A stretch of 6,711 nt of DNA from Ruminococcus sp. (GCA_014799765.1 JAAVHK010000025.1:1-6711), one strand, 5' to 3'; shown: positions 1 through 5,736, counted from the stretch's first letter. The notes: generated from the letters alone by a model not told the origin. Made by a program: numbers and translations.

Positions 1-62
1 TCGGAAAGCGATTTTATACTCTGTTTTTTGATACTGATTTTCGTCATCTCCTTTCAGGCGTA

Positions 63-89
63 AAAATAAGGCTCTGGAAGCCTCATTTT
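63..89 (-). terminator. Rho-independent terminator hairpin
   Basis: Two 11-base arms (63-73 and 79-89) flank a 5-base loop. In minus-strand RNA every position pairs, with one G-U wobble, and the stem ends in AGCCTTATTTTT, giving a U-tract. In plus-strand RNA the wobble becomes an A-C mismatch, so the structure is best suited to leftward transcripts. It lies about 190 bases beyond the stop of the antiterminator fragment and would end the leftward transcript of the transposition operon. Structure is seen directly; function is inferred. Confidence 0.75.
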
Positions 90-120
90 CGCATTGTATT
101 TCAGGCAGTATAGTTTGACC

Positions 121-177
121 ACCGGACTTTTTAAAACGTTTTTAAACAGTGTTTAAACGGCATTTAAATGGTCTTTT
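121..177. repeat. TTTAAAC-rich repeat block, candidate element end
   Basis: Four AT-rich units follow each other: TTTTTAAAAC, TTTTTAAAC, GTGTTTAAAC and CATTTAAATG, spaced about 10-13 bases apart. Read on the opposite strand they resemble the block at 5254-5310; AGTGTTTAAA at 148-157 is the exact reverse complement of 5277-5286. Paired arrays of short sites at both ends are what a MuA-type transposase binds, so this may be one end of the mobile element. The motifs are simple and AT-rich, so chance similarity or a repressor-binding array remains possible. Confidence 0.4.
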
Positions 178-276
178 TTGAGCGTGCGTTGCCATTCGGA
201 TTTTAGCAACTTAAAAATCCGTTCTGAAAGTATTATCATGTGTGTTGTCAGTCGGGACGAATCAACCGTAAAGATT

Positions 277-588
277 TCACACACTGCTTTCCTTTTCGAT
301 TGTCAGGAAGTGCTTTTTTCCGCATAATTCGAGTTCAATTCCGGCTAGACGTTGTCGAAGATTAACAAAAATAATTTTATTTTCGTACTTTTTCAGCATT
401 CCCGAAACGACTTGTTTAGTACCGTCATCAGCGATTTCAATTTCAGATACCCTTACAATTTCGCCGTCGTTATTCAGAATCATGATGTATTCCTGTTCGT
501 TAGGCGGAAGCGGTTCAGGAGTTTCAGTACCAAGAAAACGCAACACTTTCGGAACTGATTTTATCCGGCGATAACTGTCAGGATGCAT
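277..588 (-). pseudogene. NusG/LoaP-type antiterminator, C-terminal fragment
   Basis: This 103-residue frame reads as the end of the NGN domain plus the KOW domain of a NusG paralogue. Residues 6-30 (YRRIKSVPKVLRFLG, then a PLPPNEQEYI stretch) match the NusG pattern of a 'K..PGV..FLG' motif followed by 'PLT.EE'. Residues 60-100 (VVSGMLKKYENKIIFVNL, then LAGIELELCGK) match the 'SGPLKGYEG.I..I...R..A.VEL.F.G' pattern of KOW. Full-length members have roughly 170 residues, so about 70 N-terminal residues are missing. The ATG at 586-588 has no Shine-Dalgarno sequence and lies inside the upstream ATPase fragment, so it is probably not a native start. LoaP-type proteins act on RNA polymerase to prevent termination in long operons. 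Whether this one was a phage gene or a host gene caught at a deletion edge is unclear. The assignment is from remembered family patterns; no search was run. Confidence 0.6.
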
Positions 589-1054
589 TAGTTTTTTTCA
601 CGATCACACCGATGCGGTTAGCAATTGCCTGAAGAAGGTTTTTGGCATTGTTCAGACACGGATTAATCGTTATTAGAAAGCTGTTTGAAGCGTTGTCAGC
701 TACGAATTTCTGTGCGACTTTACTCTTACCGATACCAGCATCTCCACAGATTACAGCAAGTCCACCCTTGTTCTGACAGTTTTCGATTATATTGTAAACT
801 TGATTTGAAATGTTCGTTGGTGCATACTTGACTTCTGTGTGTGTAAGTTCGGCACGTTCCTTTACACCGAAATATCCGGCGAGTGTGTCAAAAAATTTCT
901 GTGGGTCGGCATTGTATTTACCGTTCTTTACCTGTGAAAATACCGTTTCTGACACGCCGATGAGACGGCAGACAGCATTCTGACCGAGTTGTTTTTCTTT
1001 TCGGAGAGCCTCCACTTTTTCAAGAAGTTCCTTCTGTTTATCTGTATACATCAT
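578..1054 (-). pseudogene. MuB-like transposition ATPase, truncated after Walker A
   Basis: The 158-residue product starts with a helix-turn-helix domain (about residues 10-60; VCRLIGVSETVFSQVKNGKY is the helix pair). An AAA+ domain follows, with Walker A GDAGIGKS at 104-111 and a conserved strand ITINPCLNNAKNLLQAIANR. This is the order seen in MuB-type target-selection ATPases, which recruit MuA to DNA. Mu MuB has about 312 residues; here the frame ends about 47 residues after Walker A, with no Walker B, sensor or C-terminal region. It begins in an ATGA overlap with the transposase stop and has a good AGGAGG about 5 bases upstream, so the operon coupling is intact. The end runs directly into antiterminator sequence, which suggests a deletion junction near 590-610. 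The product could not hydrolyse ATP normally. Confidence 0.75.
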
Positions 1055-2880
1055 TTTTCCCTCCTGTTTTTAACATTTATGTTCATTTTTTCCATGTTTA
1101 TATGTACAACTTCACATTCCGCACCGACTGCCATAAGTTCTTCCGGTTCTTCGTTTACCATAATCGGCTTTATGACGACTGGAGGTTGTATATAGAAATT
1201 TTCGTCTTTTTCCGCCTGTGCCTTACGTACCGCCGTATCAAGAAGTGTGATTTTCTGCTGATTTGAAAGTCCTGTAACCATTCCTTTCGCTTGTTCACGT
1301 ACAAATTTTTTCGTTTCCCTGATGCGAGCGTTTTCATCGGCAACTGTTTCCTGATTCTCTTCAAGGTAATCCGCCATAAACTGGTCTGCAATTGCCCATG
1401 TGAACATATATTTGTCTGTTTCAGCATCATAAATCCGGACTGTCCGTAAATCTGCCGGATTGTAACGGACATACACTTCCTTTTCAAGATTCATAATTTT
1501 CTTTTTCGGATCAGTGAACCATATCTTTTCGACGCATATCGTTACATATACACCGTTCCGCTTGATTTTCTGCTTTCGGGTACTCCTCATAAGCATAAGA
1601 TTTAATGCTGATTCAGGTGCTTTCCGGATTTCAGAACAGGTCTTGTTCCATACGTCAAGCCTTGAAAGTTCCTTGTAACACGTTTCTGAACCACCGTAAG
1701 CCTGTAATTTGTAATCACCATCAATCCACGTGTTGAAAATTTCCCTGATTTCATAGTCACACAGAAGTTTTCCGTTTTTGATACGACGTTTCAGAATGGT
1801 AGGCGGTTCAGGCTGTGAATCATCTTTTTTGCCGTGTGTACGGTGACCTTTTCCGCCTATGTCGTGTGTAAGAAATTCACGTCCGTTGTCGACGTATATG
1901 CATTTTGGTACTCCGAAACGCATTATTCCGTGTCTGAGTGCGAGTATCGTCGACTGTGAATCCGAACTTTCTGTAATGTTCCAACCAGTCATAACTCCGG
2001 ATTTTGCATCAAGAAAAGCTGTCAGATAAAGTCTGTGGACGTTTCCGTTTTCGTCATATGATTGAATGTCAAATGTGTGATTGTCTGCAATCCAGCAGTC
2101 GTTTGCTTTAAGATTGTCGTACATTCGCATTATGTATGGTAAGCATCTGTCGTTGAATACCTTTTCACCATCACGGAGCAGGGTTTTTACCGCAACCGTT
2201 ACATCTTTGTCTATTCTCCGTCTGAAAGTCCTTTCCGCCGGAATTTGTTCAAGTAATTCGGGGTAAAATTCCTGTGTTCATGAAATTGTTGTCCGATAAC
2301 AAAGGCTTACAGTTGGCTTGTTTTCGTCGAGCCATTCGTAAAGAAAGTAATTCCATACAGGTTCAGGAATCGTTGTATTTCCTTGAATGCCTAAAATTCA
2401 GTCATAGTTGTTACTCTTGTAAGCACTCCACTTGCGGTAAAGAATAAGTTCGCTTATCTCGATATCCTCGTACTTTAGCTTACATTCGCCTACAAAGTTT
2501 TTGTCAACTTCTGTCTTGCTCTTGTACTGTGATCGTCTGTTCTGCCAATCTTCAAGGATTTCACACCAACAATGAAGTTGTTTGCGTTCATAAGCGGAAA
2601 CTTCCTCGAAACTTCTTGACGGTCTTTTTATCTTCTGTAATTTTTCAGCTTTTTCTTCTGTAAGTTCCGGAGCAAGTCCGGCATCTTGTTTCATTTTGGC
2701 ATAGTATTTGGCTTGCAGGTCTTCCGGCAAAGCTGATACAGGTATCATATAACATAGTTGTTTGTTCTGTGGATGCGGTTTCTTTTCTGCAAATATTTTA
2801 CCGTCTTTGATTTGCTTTTGTAAAATTTGCATTGAACAGCCTTTTAATTTTGATAGTTCCCTTGTTGTTAAGTAATCCAT
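1051..2880 (-). pseudogene. MuA-like DDE transposase with two in-frame TGA codons
   Basis: One continuous reading frame of 610 codons, interrupted only by TGA at codons 161 (2398-2400) and 201 (2278-2280). Residues 1-160 contain the N-terminal helix-turn-helix (LTTRELSKLKGCSMQILQKQ) and the charged DNA-binding region. The segment between and after the stops stays family-like (IPEPVWNYFLYEWLDENKP; ERTFRRRIDKDV). The catalytic core shows the first Asp in WIADNHTFD (codon 266) and the second in YVDNGREF (codon 331), close to D269 and D336 of MuA. From memory of relatives, about 50 residues around the third acidic residue (E392 in MuA) are absent: PPTILKR passes directly into RIKNGKLLCDYEIREIF near 1780-1792. 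The C-terminal Mu domain and the coiled MuB-contact tail follow. AGGAGAT lies 5 bases before ATG 2878-2880. TGA also closes this gene in an ATGA overlap, so recoding is unlikely. The protein would be inactive. Confidence 0.85.
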
Positions 2881-2896
2881 AACATCTCCTTTCTGC

Positions 2897-2914
2897 CGGA
2901 ATGAATAAATTCCG
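2897..2914. promoter_or_regulatory. Palindrome in the transposase leader
   Basis: CGGAAT and ATTCCG form a perfect 6-bp inverted repeat around GAATAA, ending 17 bases before the transposase ATG and just upstream of its AGGAGAT. It could be a protein operator or a small RNA hairpin near the ribosome binding site. No T-tract follows in either direction, so it is not a terminator. Confidence 0.45.
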
Positions 2915-2925
2915 ACAAAAATTTC

Positions 2926-2968
2926 TTTTCAGTATTGACCTTTTCACGTCTTTGTGTTATACTGAAAA
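2926..2968. promoter_or_regulatory. Operator-like 10-bp inverted repeat over the promoter
   Basis: TTTTCAGTAT at 2926-2935 and ATACTGAAAA at 2959-2968 are perfect inverted copies. Their centres are 33 bases apart, about three helical turns. The left arm touches the -35 box and the right arm covers the -10 box of the rightward promoter. The repeat lies upstream of the expected RNA start, so it should act as DNA. Paired sites on one face of the helix suit a cooperative phage-type repressor. The binding protein is not identified; the XRE genes at 3216-3438 and 4196-4702 are candidates. Confidence 0.6.
2935..2963 (+). promoter_or_regulatory. Near-consensus sigma-70 promoter, rightward
   Basis: TTGACC at 2935-2940 and TATACT at 2958-2963 are separated by exactly 17 bases. 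That is five of six matches to each consensus hexamer at ideal spacing. It points away from the transposase, as a repressor promoter does in Mu-like early regions, and would start RNA near 2970. No intact plus-strand gene follows directly. On the minus strand GTATAAC overlaps the same -10 region and could serve a weak leftward transposase promoter, but a convincing -35 is lacking. Confidence 0.65.
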
Positions 2969-2969
2969 C

Positions 2970-3216
2970 TTACATTAAAGAAAATTCCCACTTCTTTTAA
3001 CGTTACGTTTTCAATTTCAAGGTGTTTCGTTTAAAGTTGTAGCCTTGAAACTGCTTTTTACACCTTCTAATATTGTTAAATTTTTTCAGCTTGTGTCGCT
3101 CTCGTTCCGCACCGTCTGCTACCGTTACCGGTTCTCGTTGATCGGTGACTGCTGTGTTTCTGCTGAATGGGATAGGGCTGATTCAAGGCTCAACCCTTCA
3201 GAAGCCTTGTTGTTTT
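2970..3216 (+). ncRNA. Putative leader or small RNA with competing stems
   Basis: If the promoter at 2935-2963 is used, the RNA of about 245 bases would contain four related segments: A (TTTCAAGG, 3015-3022), B (AGCCTTGAAA, 3041-3050), C (TTCAAGGCT, 3182-3190) and D (AGCCTTG, 3203-3209). A pairs with B over 8 bp and C with D over 7 bp. B with C is longer: 9 bp, then GTTG/CAAC across a one-base bulge. Forming B-C excludes both other stems, an attenuator-like arrangement. A further hairpin, GTTACCG/CGGTGAC, sits at 3124-3149. The 3090-3180 part is visibly richer in G and C than its surroundings. I recognise no known RNA family. A remnant of a lost gene such as ner is an alternative. Confidence 0.35.
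3184..3216 (+). terminator. T-rich terminator-like hairpin, rightward
   Basis: CAAGGCT (3184-3190) and AGCCTTG (3203-3209) form a perfect 7-bp stem with a 12-base loop, followed by TTGTTGTTTT. The T-rich side is on the plus strand, so it would stop the transcript started near 2970 before it runs antisense into the XRE gene at 3438-3216. The U-tract is interrupted by G, so efficiency may be modest. Confidence 0.45.
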
Positions 3217-3438
3217 CACCTTATTTTTAAGTCTACCAAAAATTCCGTCTTTCTGTCGTCAACAACAGTAACACTCATATTAAGTGGGATAGAGATTTTG
3301 ACAACCATACGTAACGACGGATTGAAATGTCCATGCTCCAGACGTGAGATATATGGTTGTATTGACTTTCTGTGCAAGTTCAGACTGCGTATAGCCAAGT
3401 TCTTTCCTGCGGCACTCTATTTTCTGCCCGAATGTCAT
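3216..3438 (-). pseudogene. XRE-family repressor with an internal frameshift
   Basis: The start ATG at 3436-3438 has a very strong GGGAGGTGAT ribosome binding site. The first frame gives MTFGQKIECRRKELGYTQSE and LAQKVN, the first half of an XRE helix-turn-helix. The second half, QPYISRLEHGHFNPSLRMVV, and KISIPLNMSVTVVDD continue in another frame down to TGA at 3216-3218. The switch is near 3350-3362 in ACAACCATAT, exactly in the recognition helix. A net loss of 5 bases between small CAAC direct repeats would explain it and restore a VNTTQPYISRLEHG-like reading. Joined, the gene would give roughly 75 residues, a typical small phage or mobile-element repressor. As it stands no complete DNA-binding domain is made. 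It follows the antirepressor by 32 bases in the same direction. Confidence 0.75.
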
Positions 3439-3470
3439 AAAATCACCTCCCTTCACTTGCAAGCGGTTGA

Positions 3471-4185
3471 TTAAAACATTAATAACTGTTCGTTATCATT
3501 CAGAAACTTGTTGATGAAATATTGCTGACCCTTTCCGGTAACTTTTGTTGTAAGTCTGACTTTTAAATGACTGTTGCAATTAACTGTAGTTCCTTGACCT
3601 CAAAAAGTCCAAGTTCCATACCTTTTTGAGTGGGTCTATTCCAGTCATTGCCTTTGCGTGAAATCAGATATCCGGTATTTCTTAACCATTCAAAAAGACG
3701 ATTAGCACCGATTTTTATGCCGTTCTGTTTTAGAAGTTTTGCAAGATCTCCAACCAGTATTGATGTTTCGCTTGCTGATACAGCTTCGGCAAATATGACC
3801 TTTGGTTTGTCCTGTTCTACCTTGTTTTCGAGTTCCCGTCGTTTTGTCTGTTCCTCTTTAATTTGCATGGCAAGCTGTATCAGGAAATCCGGTTCAGTGA
3901 TAGCCTTTTTGAGTATGTCGACGGTCATATATGCTCCATGCTGACGAATTGTCGGAAGCACCTCATCGAATACCCACTTTTCAAAACATTCAGCGTTCGG
4001 GAGTTTGCTGTGTGTGATGAGGCGATAAACATCGCCTTCGGGAATAAAGGTCATTTCAATCTGCTTGTCCGGTGACTGTGGGTGAGATGTATAACATTTT
4101 GTTCCATACCTGCAATGGTCTTTTATTGCTTTGCTTGTATTGACATAGCCGAAACATCTGAACAGCAGAAAAGTATTTTTCCGGC
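3471..4185 (-). pseudogene. Phage antirepressor (Bro-N plus ANT) with frameshifts
   Basis: The longest intact frame (3563-4054) includes the end of a Bro-N domain (FIPEGDVYRLITHSKL, then FEKWVFDEVLPTIRQHG) and most of an ANT/KilA-C domain (SILVGDLAKLLKQNG, then GYLISRKGNDWNRPTQKGM). The Bro-N domain continues upstream in the same frame as FGYVNTSKAIKDHC to about 4153. It then needs a frame change to reach GKILFCCSDV, a standard Bro-N strand, at about 4153-4185. At the other end, restoring one A in the GGAACT at 3589-3594 changes the ending to VKETTVN, followed by TTKVTGKGQQYFINKFL, the usual C-terminus, with TAA at 3471-3473. So there are at least two frameshifts, and the N-terminus is gone. 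Antirepressors of this type inactivate prophage repressors to trigger induction. Confidence 0.8.
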
Positions 4186-4195
4186 GGTTGTCTGA

Positions 4196-4702
4196 AGTGT
4201 TGCTTTTTCCGAATGGAAATCTGGCAAGAGCAAATCATATAGAAAATATTTAACTGAAATATCAGAATTTTTTAATGTTTCTTTAGATTATTTAGTTTAT
4301 GGAAAAAAGGTTATCAATTTGACGACTGAAGAGAAAGAACTACTTGAAAACTATGGCAAGCTCACAGATGAAAAAAAGAAAAAAGCATTGAAAACGATAA
4401 AAGAACTTGCTGATGAAAATGTCTCAAGAAAAAATGGGAGTAGATAAAAAAATAAATCTGAAGTCAAATATATTAATAATGCCAATATAGGAGATAACAG
4501 TTCTGTAATTAATACATCCGGCAAAAATATTACAATAAATAACGGAAAAGAAATACTGAAAAAAGAACAAAAAAATCCGGAAGACAAATGCTCTGATATA
4601 ATTGCACGTCTTAATGAGTTTGAAAACGAAGACCGTGACCATGCTCTTATTTCCGTTAAACATATACTTAAAAAAACAGTGAATAATAATATTGTTTCTT
4701 AA
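4196..4702 (+). pseudogene. XRE repressor-like gene, N-terminally truncated, internal TAA
   Basis: The frame opens after TGA at 4193-4195 with AFSEWKSGKSKSYRKYLTEI and SEFFNVSLDYLVYGKK, the second half of an XRE DNA-binding domain. A linker with LTTEEKELLENYGKLTDEKK and a Lys-rich helix follow. TAA at 4445-4447 interrupts, but the same frame continues with a low-complexity NNANIGDNSSVINTSGKN segment, a pattern seen in C-terminal parts of Clostridia XRE regulators, up to TAA at 4700-4702. No start codon or ribosome binding site is visible, and the first DNA-binding helices are missing. It faces away from the transposase operon, as a Mu-type immunity repressor does. Its 5' end meets the 5' end of the oppositely oriented antirepressor near 4185-4210, which looks like a rearrangement point. 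Confidence 0.65.
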
Positions 4703-4756
4703 GGTATAAATGTAGCAGAACATACTATAACAATAAATAATATAAAAAAATATGTA

Positions 4757-5140
4757 ATGGAAAACGCCATGTTATGTGATATTATTGTAATTTTTCTTTA
4801 TGGATTCAGTTTCTTTGGCTGCATTTTTGAGTTTTTCAAAATATCAGCGATGGAACTGGTGCCAACTTTCTTCAACGTTATGCCGGTATTATCAGATTCA
4901 ATCTTTTTATGTACTGGAGCATTTTGTCTTTTTGTTTTACTGTATTCTAATCATTGTGGGGCAGTCAAACAGTTAATATATTCCACATTACTTTTGATGA
5001 TGACTTTCTTCGTAAGAATGTTTACTTTGAATCCGGAAGAAATATCTGAAGATTATATTTCTCTTGTACCAATAATAATTATATTTGTGCCAATATTATT
5101 GTTAATTATATTTTCTAATATAAATCATAAAGGCAAATAA
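4757..5140 (+). CDS. Small four-helix membrane protein, unknown function
   Basis: 127 residues, mostly hydrophobic, with likely membrane helices at about 7-28, 36-62, 72-91 and 101-121 and a basic NINHKGK tail. I do not recognise a family. There is no convincing Shine-Dalgarno sequence before ATG 4757; a second ATG at 4769 has only a weak GGAAAA upstream. The gene lies in the same frame as the XRE remnant: reading on from the TAA at 4700 gives 18 sense codons with no stop before this ATG. It could therefore be the membrane-bound C-terminal part of that once longer protein, or a separate downstream gene. Composition is AT-rich like the XRE remnant and unlike the transposase, suggesting the two share an origin. 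The reading frame is intact. Confidence 0.5.
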   Translation: MENAMLCDIIVIFLYGFSFFGCIFEFFKISAMELVPTFFNVMPVLSDSIFLCTGAFCLFVLLYSNHCGAVKQLIYSTLLLMMTFFVRMFTLNPEEISEDYISLVPIIIIFVPILLLIIFSNINHKGK

Positions 5141-5168
5141 GAAATTATATATAATGTATAAATATTAT

Positions 5169-5186
5169 ATGCGAACAAGTTCGCAT
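5169..5186. promoter_or_regulatory. 8-bp palindrome, possible operator
   Basis: ATGCGAAC and GTTCGCAT are perfect inverted arms around AA, 28 bases after the membrane-protein stop. A two-base centre cannot form a stable RNA loop, so a dimeric protein site is more likely than a terminator, though a hairpin with a six-base loop is possible. It resembles a LexA box, but the half-site spacing is 2 instead of 4. Confidence 0.4.
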
Positions 5187-5253
5187 TAACCCTAAGTTTT
5201 GTTCGAATATCATTTTTACTAAAAAAACGTGTTCTTCCTGCATGAACGATTAT

Positions 5254-5310
5254 GATTTAAACGCTATTTACAGACATTTAAACACTTTAAAACACCAAAA
5301 TGTTTAAAAA
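5254..5310. repeat. TTTAAAC-rich repeat block, second candidate element end
   Basis: ATTTAAACGC, ATTTAAACAC, CTTTAAAACAC and GTTTAAA follow in a row; the first two TTTAAAC units are 21 bases apart. Read on the minus strand the order (TTTTTTTAAAC, GTTTTAAA, GTGTTTAAATG, TGTAAAT) parallels the block at 121-177 read on the plus strand, so the two form an imperfect inverted repeat about 5.1 kb apart. Spacing near 22 bases would suit MuA-type binding sites. No target-site duplication could be defined. Confidence 0.4.
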
Positions 5311-5343
5311 AATAAAAACCTTGAAATCGAGGCTTTTATTTTT
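5308..5343 (-). terminator. Terminator with A/T-rich arms
   Basis: Arms of 14 bases (5308-5321 and 5330-5343) enclose an 8-base loop. All positions pair in minus-strand RNA with one G-U wobble, and the descending arm is AGGTTTTTATTTTT. It would end leftward transcription from the small exported-peptide gene at 5678-5520. Design and wobble position mirror the hairpin at 63-89. It could also work weakly on rightward transcripts. Confidence 0.7.
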
Positions 5344-5519
5344 GACACGTTAAAATTTTTAATTTCATAGTTTTCCACTTTATCTCACTGAACATTCGGC
5401 TACATATCGCCAAATATCACGCTTTTATCGGCTTTATTCGGTTTTGTTTAATTTTTGTGTTTTGCTTGAAAGATAACACCTGCAATACTTTCAGATTTAC
5501 ATTCTGTTTCTGAAACTTC
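5344..5519. other. AT-rich spacer, nothing recognised
   Basis: Between the terminator and the stop of the exported-peptide gene I see no ORF with a ribosome binding site, no strong hairpin and no RNA gene. There is an imperfect local repetition of CGGCTACAT, CGGCTTTAT and CGGTTTTG at 5396-5447 and a 6-bp inverted repeat TGAAAG/CTTTCA at about 5466-5493. Neither is strong enough to call. Confidence 0.5.
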
Positions 5520-5678
5520 CTATTTTTTTATCAAAACCAAACCGCTCTTAGATATATTTTCTGAAAATTCTATATCTGCATTGCTTTCTGTTTTATTCTC
5601 AAAATTTTCTTTAAAACTAACTGAAATAAAAAGTAATAACAGCATAGAAAAAATAATCAGTATTTTTTGCCTTTTCAT
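5520..5678 (-). CDS. 52-residue exported or membrane-anchored peptide
   Basis: Start ATG 5676-5678 is chosen because AGGAG lies 6 bases upstream; a longer reading from 5804 crosses a terminator hairpin and overlaps the upstream peptide gene. The product begins MKRQK, then a hydrophobic segment (about residues 6-21, ILIIFSMLLLLFISVSF), then a polar tail rich in Glu, Asn and Ser ending in LVLIKK. This is a signal peptide or single N-terminal anchor, with no lipobox cysteine. I recognise no family. The gene follows the strong hairpin at 5698-5730, so it depends on read-through or its own promoter. It is followed by the terminator at 5308-5343. Confidence 0.55.
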   Translation of the reverse strand: MKRQKILIIFSMLLLLFISVSFKENFENKTESNADIEFSENISKSGLVLIKK

Positions 5679-5697
5679 AGTTTCTCCTATTACGAAA

Positions 5698-5730
5698 GTG
5701 CAGACACTGCCTCTTACACAGTGTCTGCAC
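5698..5730 (-). terminator. Perfect 12-bp terminator hairpin
   Basis: GTGCAGACACTG (5698-5709) and CAGTGTCTGCAC (5719-5730) are perfect complements with a 9-base loop. In minus-strand RNA the stem begins 6 bases after the stop of the 36-residue peptide and is followed by UUUCGU. The tail is short, so it may be a partial terminator or a 3'-end stabiliser in an operon that continues into the 52-residue gene. Confidence 0.7.
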
Positions 5731-5736
5731 ATGGAT

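Larger units (their letters stand above)
1..276. other. Intergenic stretch beyond the operon, no supported gene
   Basis: Apart from the hairpin at 63-89 and the TTTAAAC repeats at about 121-177, I find no gene here. On the minus strand a frame stays open from 141 to the window edge without an ATG. An ATG at 45-47 follows AAAGGAG with no spacer, which is too close for a normal ribosome binding site. A 28-codon minus-strand ORF at 153-239 has no Shine-Dalgarno sequence. A gene entering from beyond position 1 cannot be excluded. Confidence 0.4.

Noticed and set aside
153..239. 28-codon minus-strand ORF
   Set aside because: No ribosome binding site, no recognisable product, and it ends inside the TTTAAAC repeats.
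2278..2400. Alternative genetic code with TGA read as an amino acid
   Set aside because: TGA closes the transposase in an ATGA overlap, ends the ATPase fragment and ends the surface protein at a natural C-terminus, so it acts as a stop here. The catalytic segment is also missing, which fits decay.
3045..3230. Plus-strand ORF after the promoter
   Set aside because: It needs a TTG start without a ribosome binding site and its translation has no recognisable pattern; it overlaps the paired RNA segments.
4056..4238. Separate 60-residue minus-strand ORF
   Set aside because: It is an out-of-frame reading over the Bro-N part of the antirepressor, whose motifs appear in the other two frames.
4553..4562. 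Extra copy of the operator half-site ATACTGAAAA
   Set aside because: It lies alone inside Lys-rich coding sequence (EILKKE) with no partner site or promoter, so chance is likely.
5169..5186. LexA/SOS box
   Set aside because: The half-sites GAAC and GTTC are separated by 2 bases, not the 4 needed for the Gram-positive LexA site.
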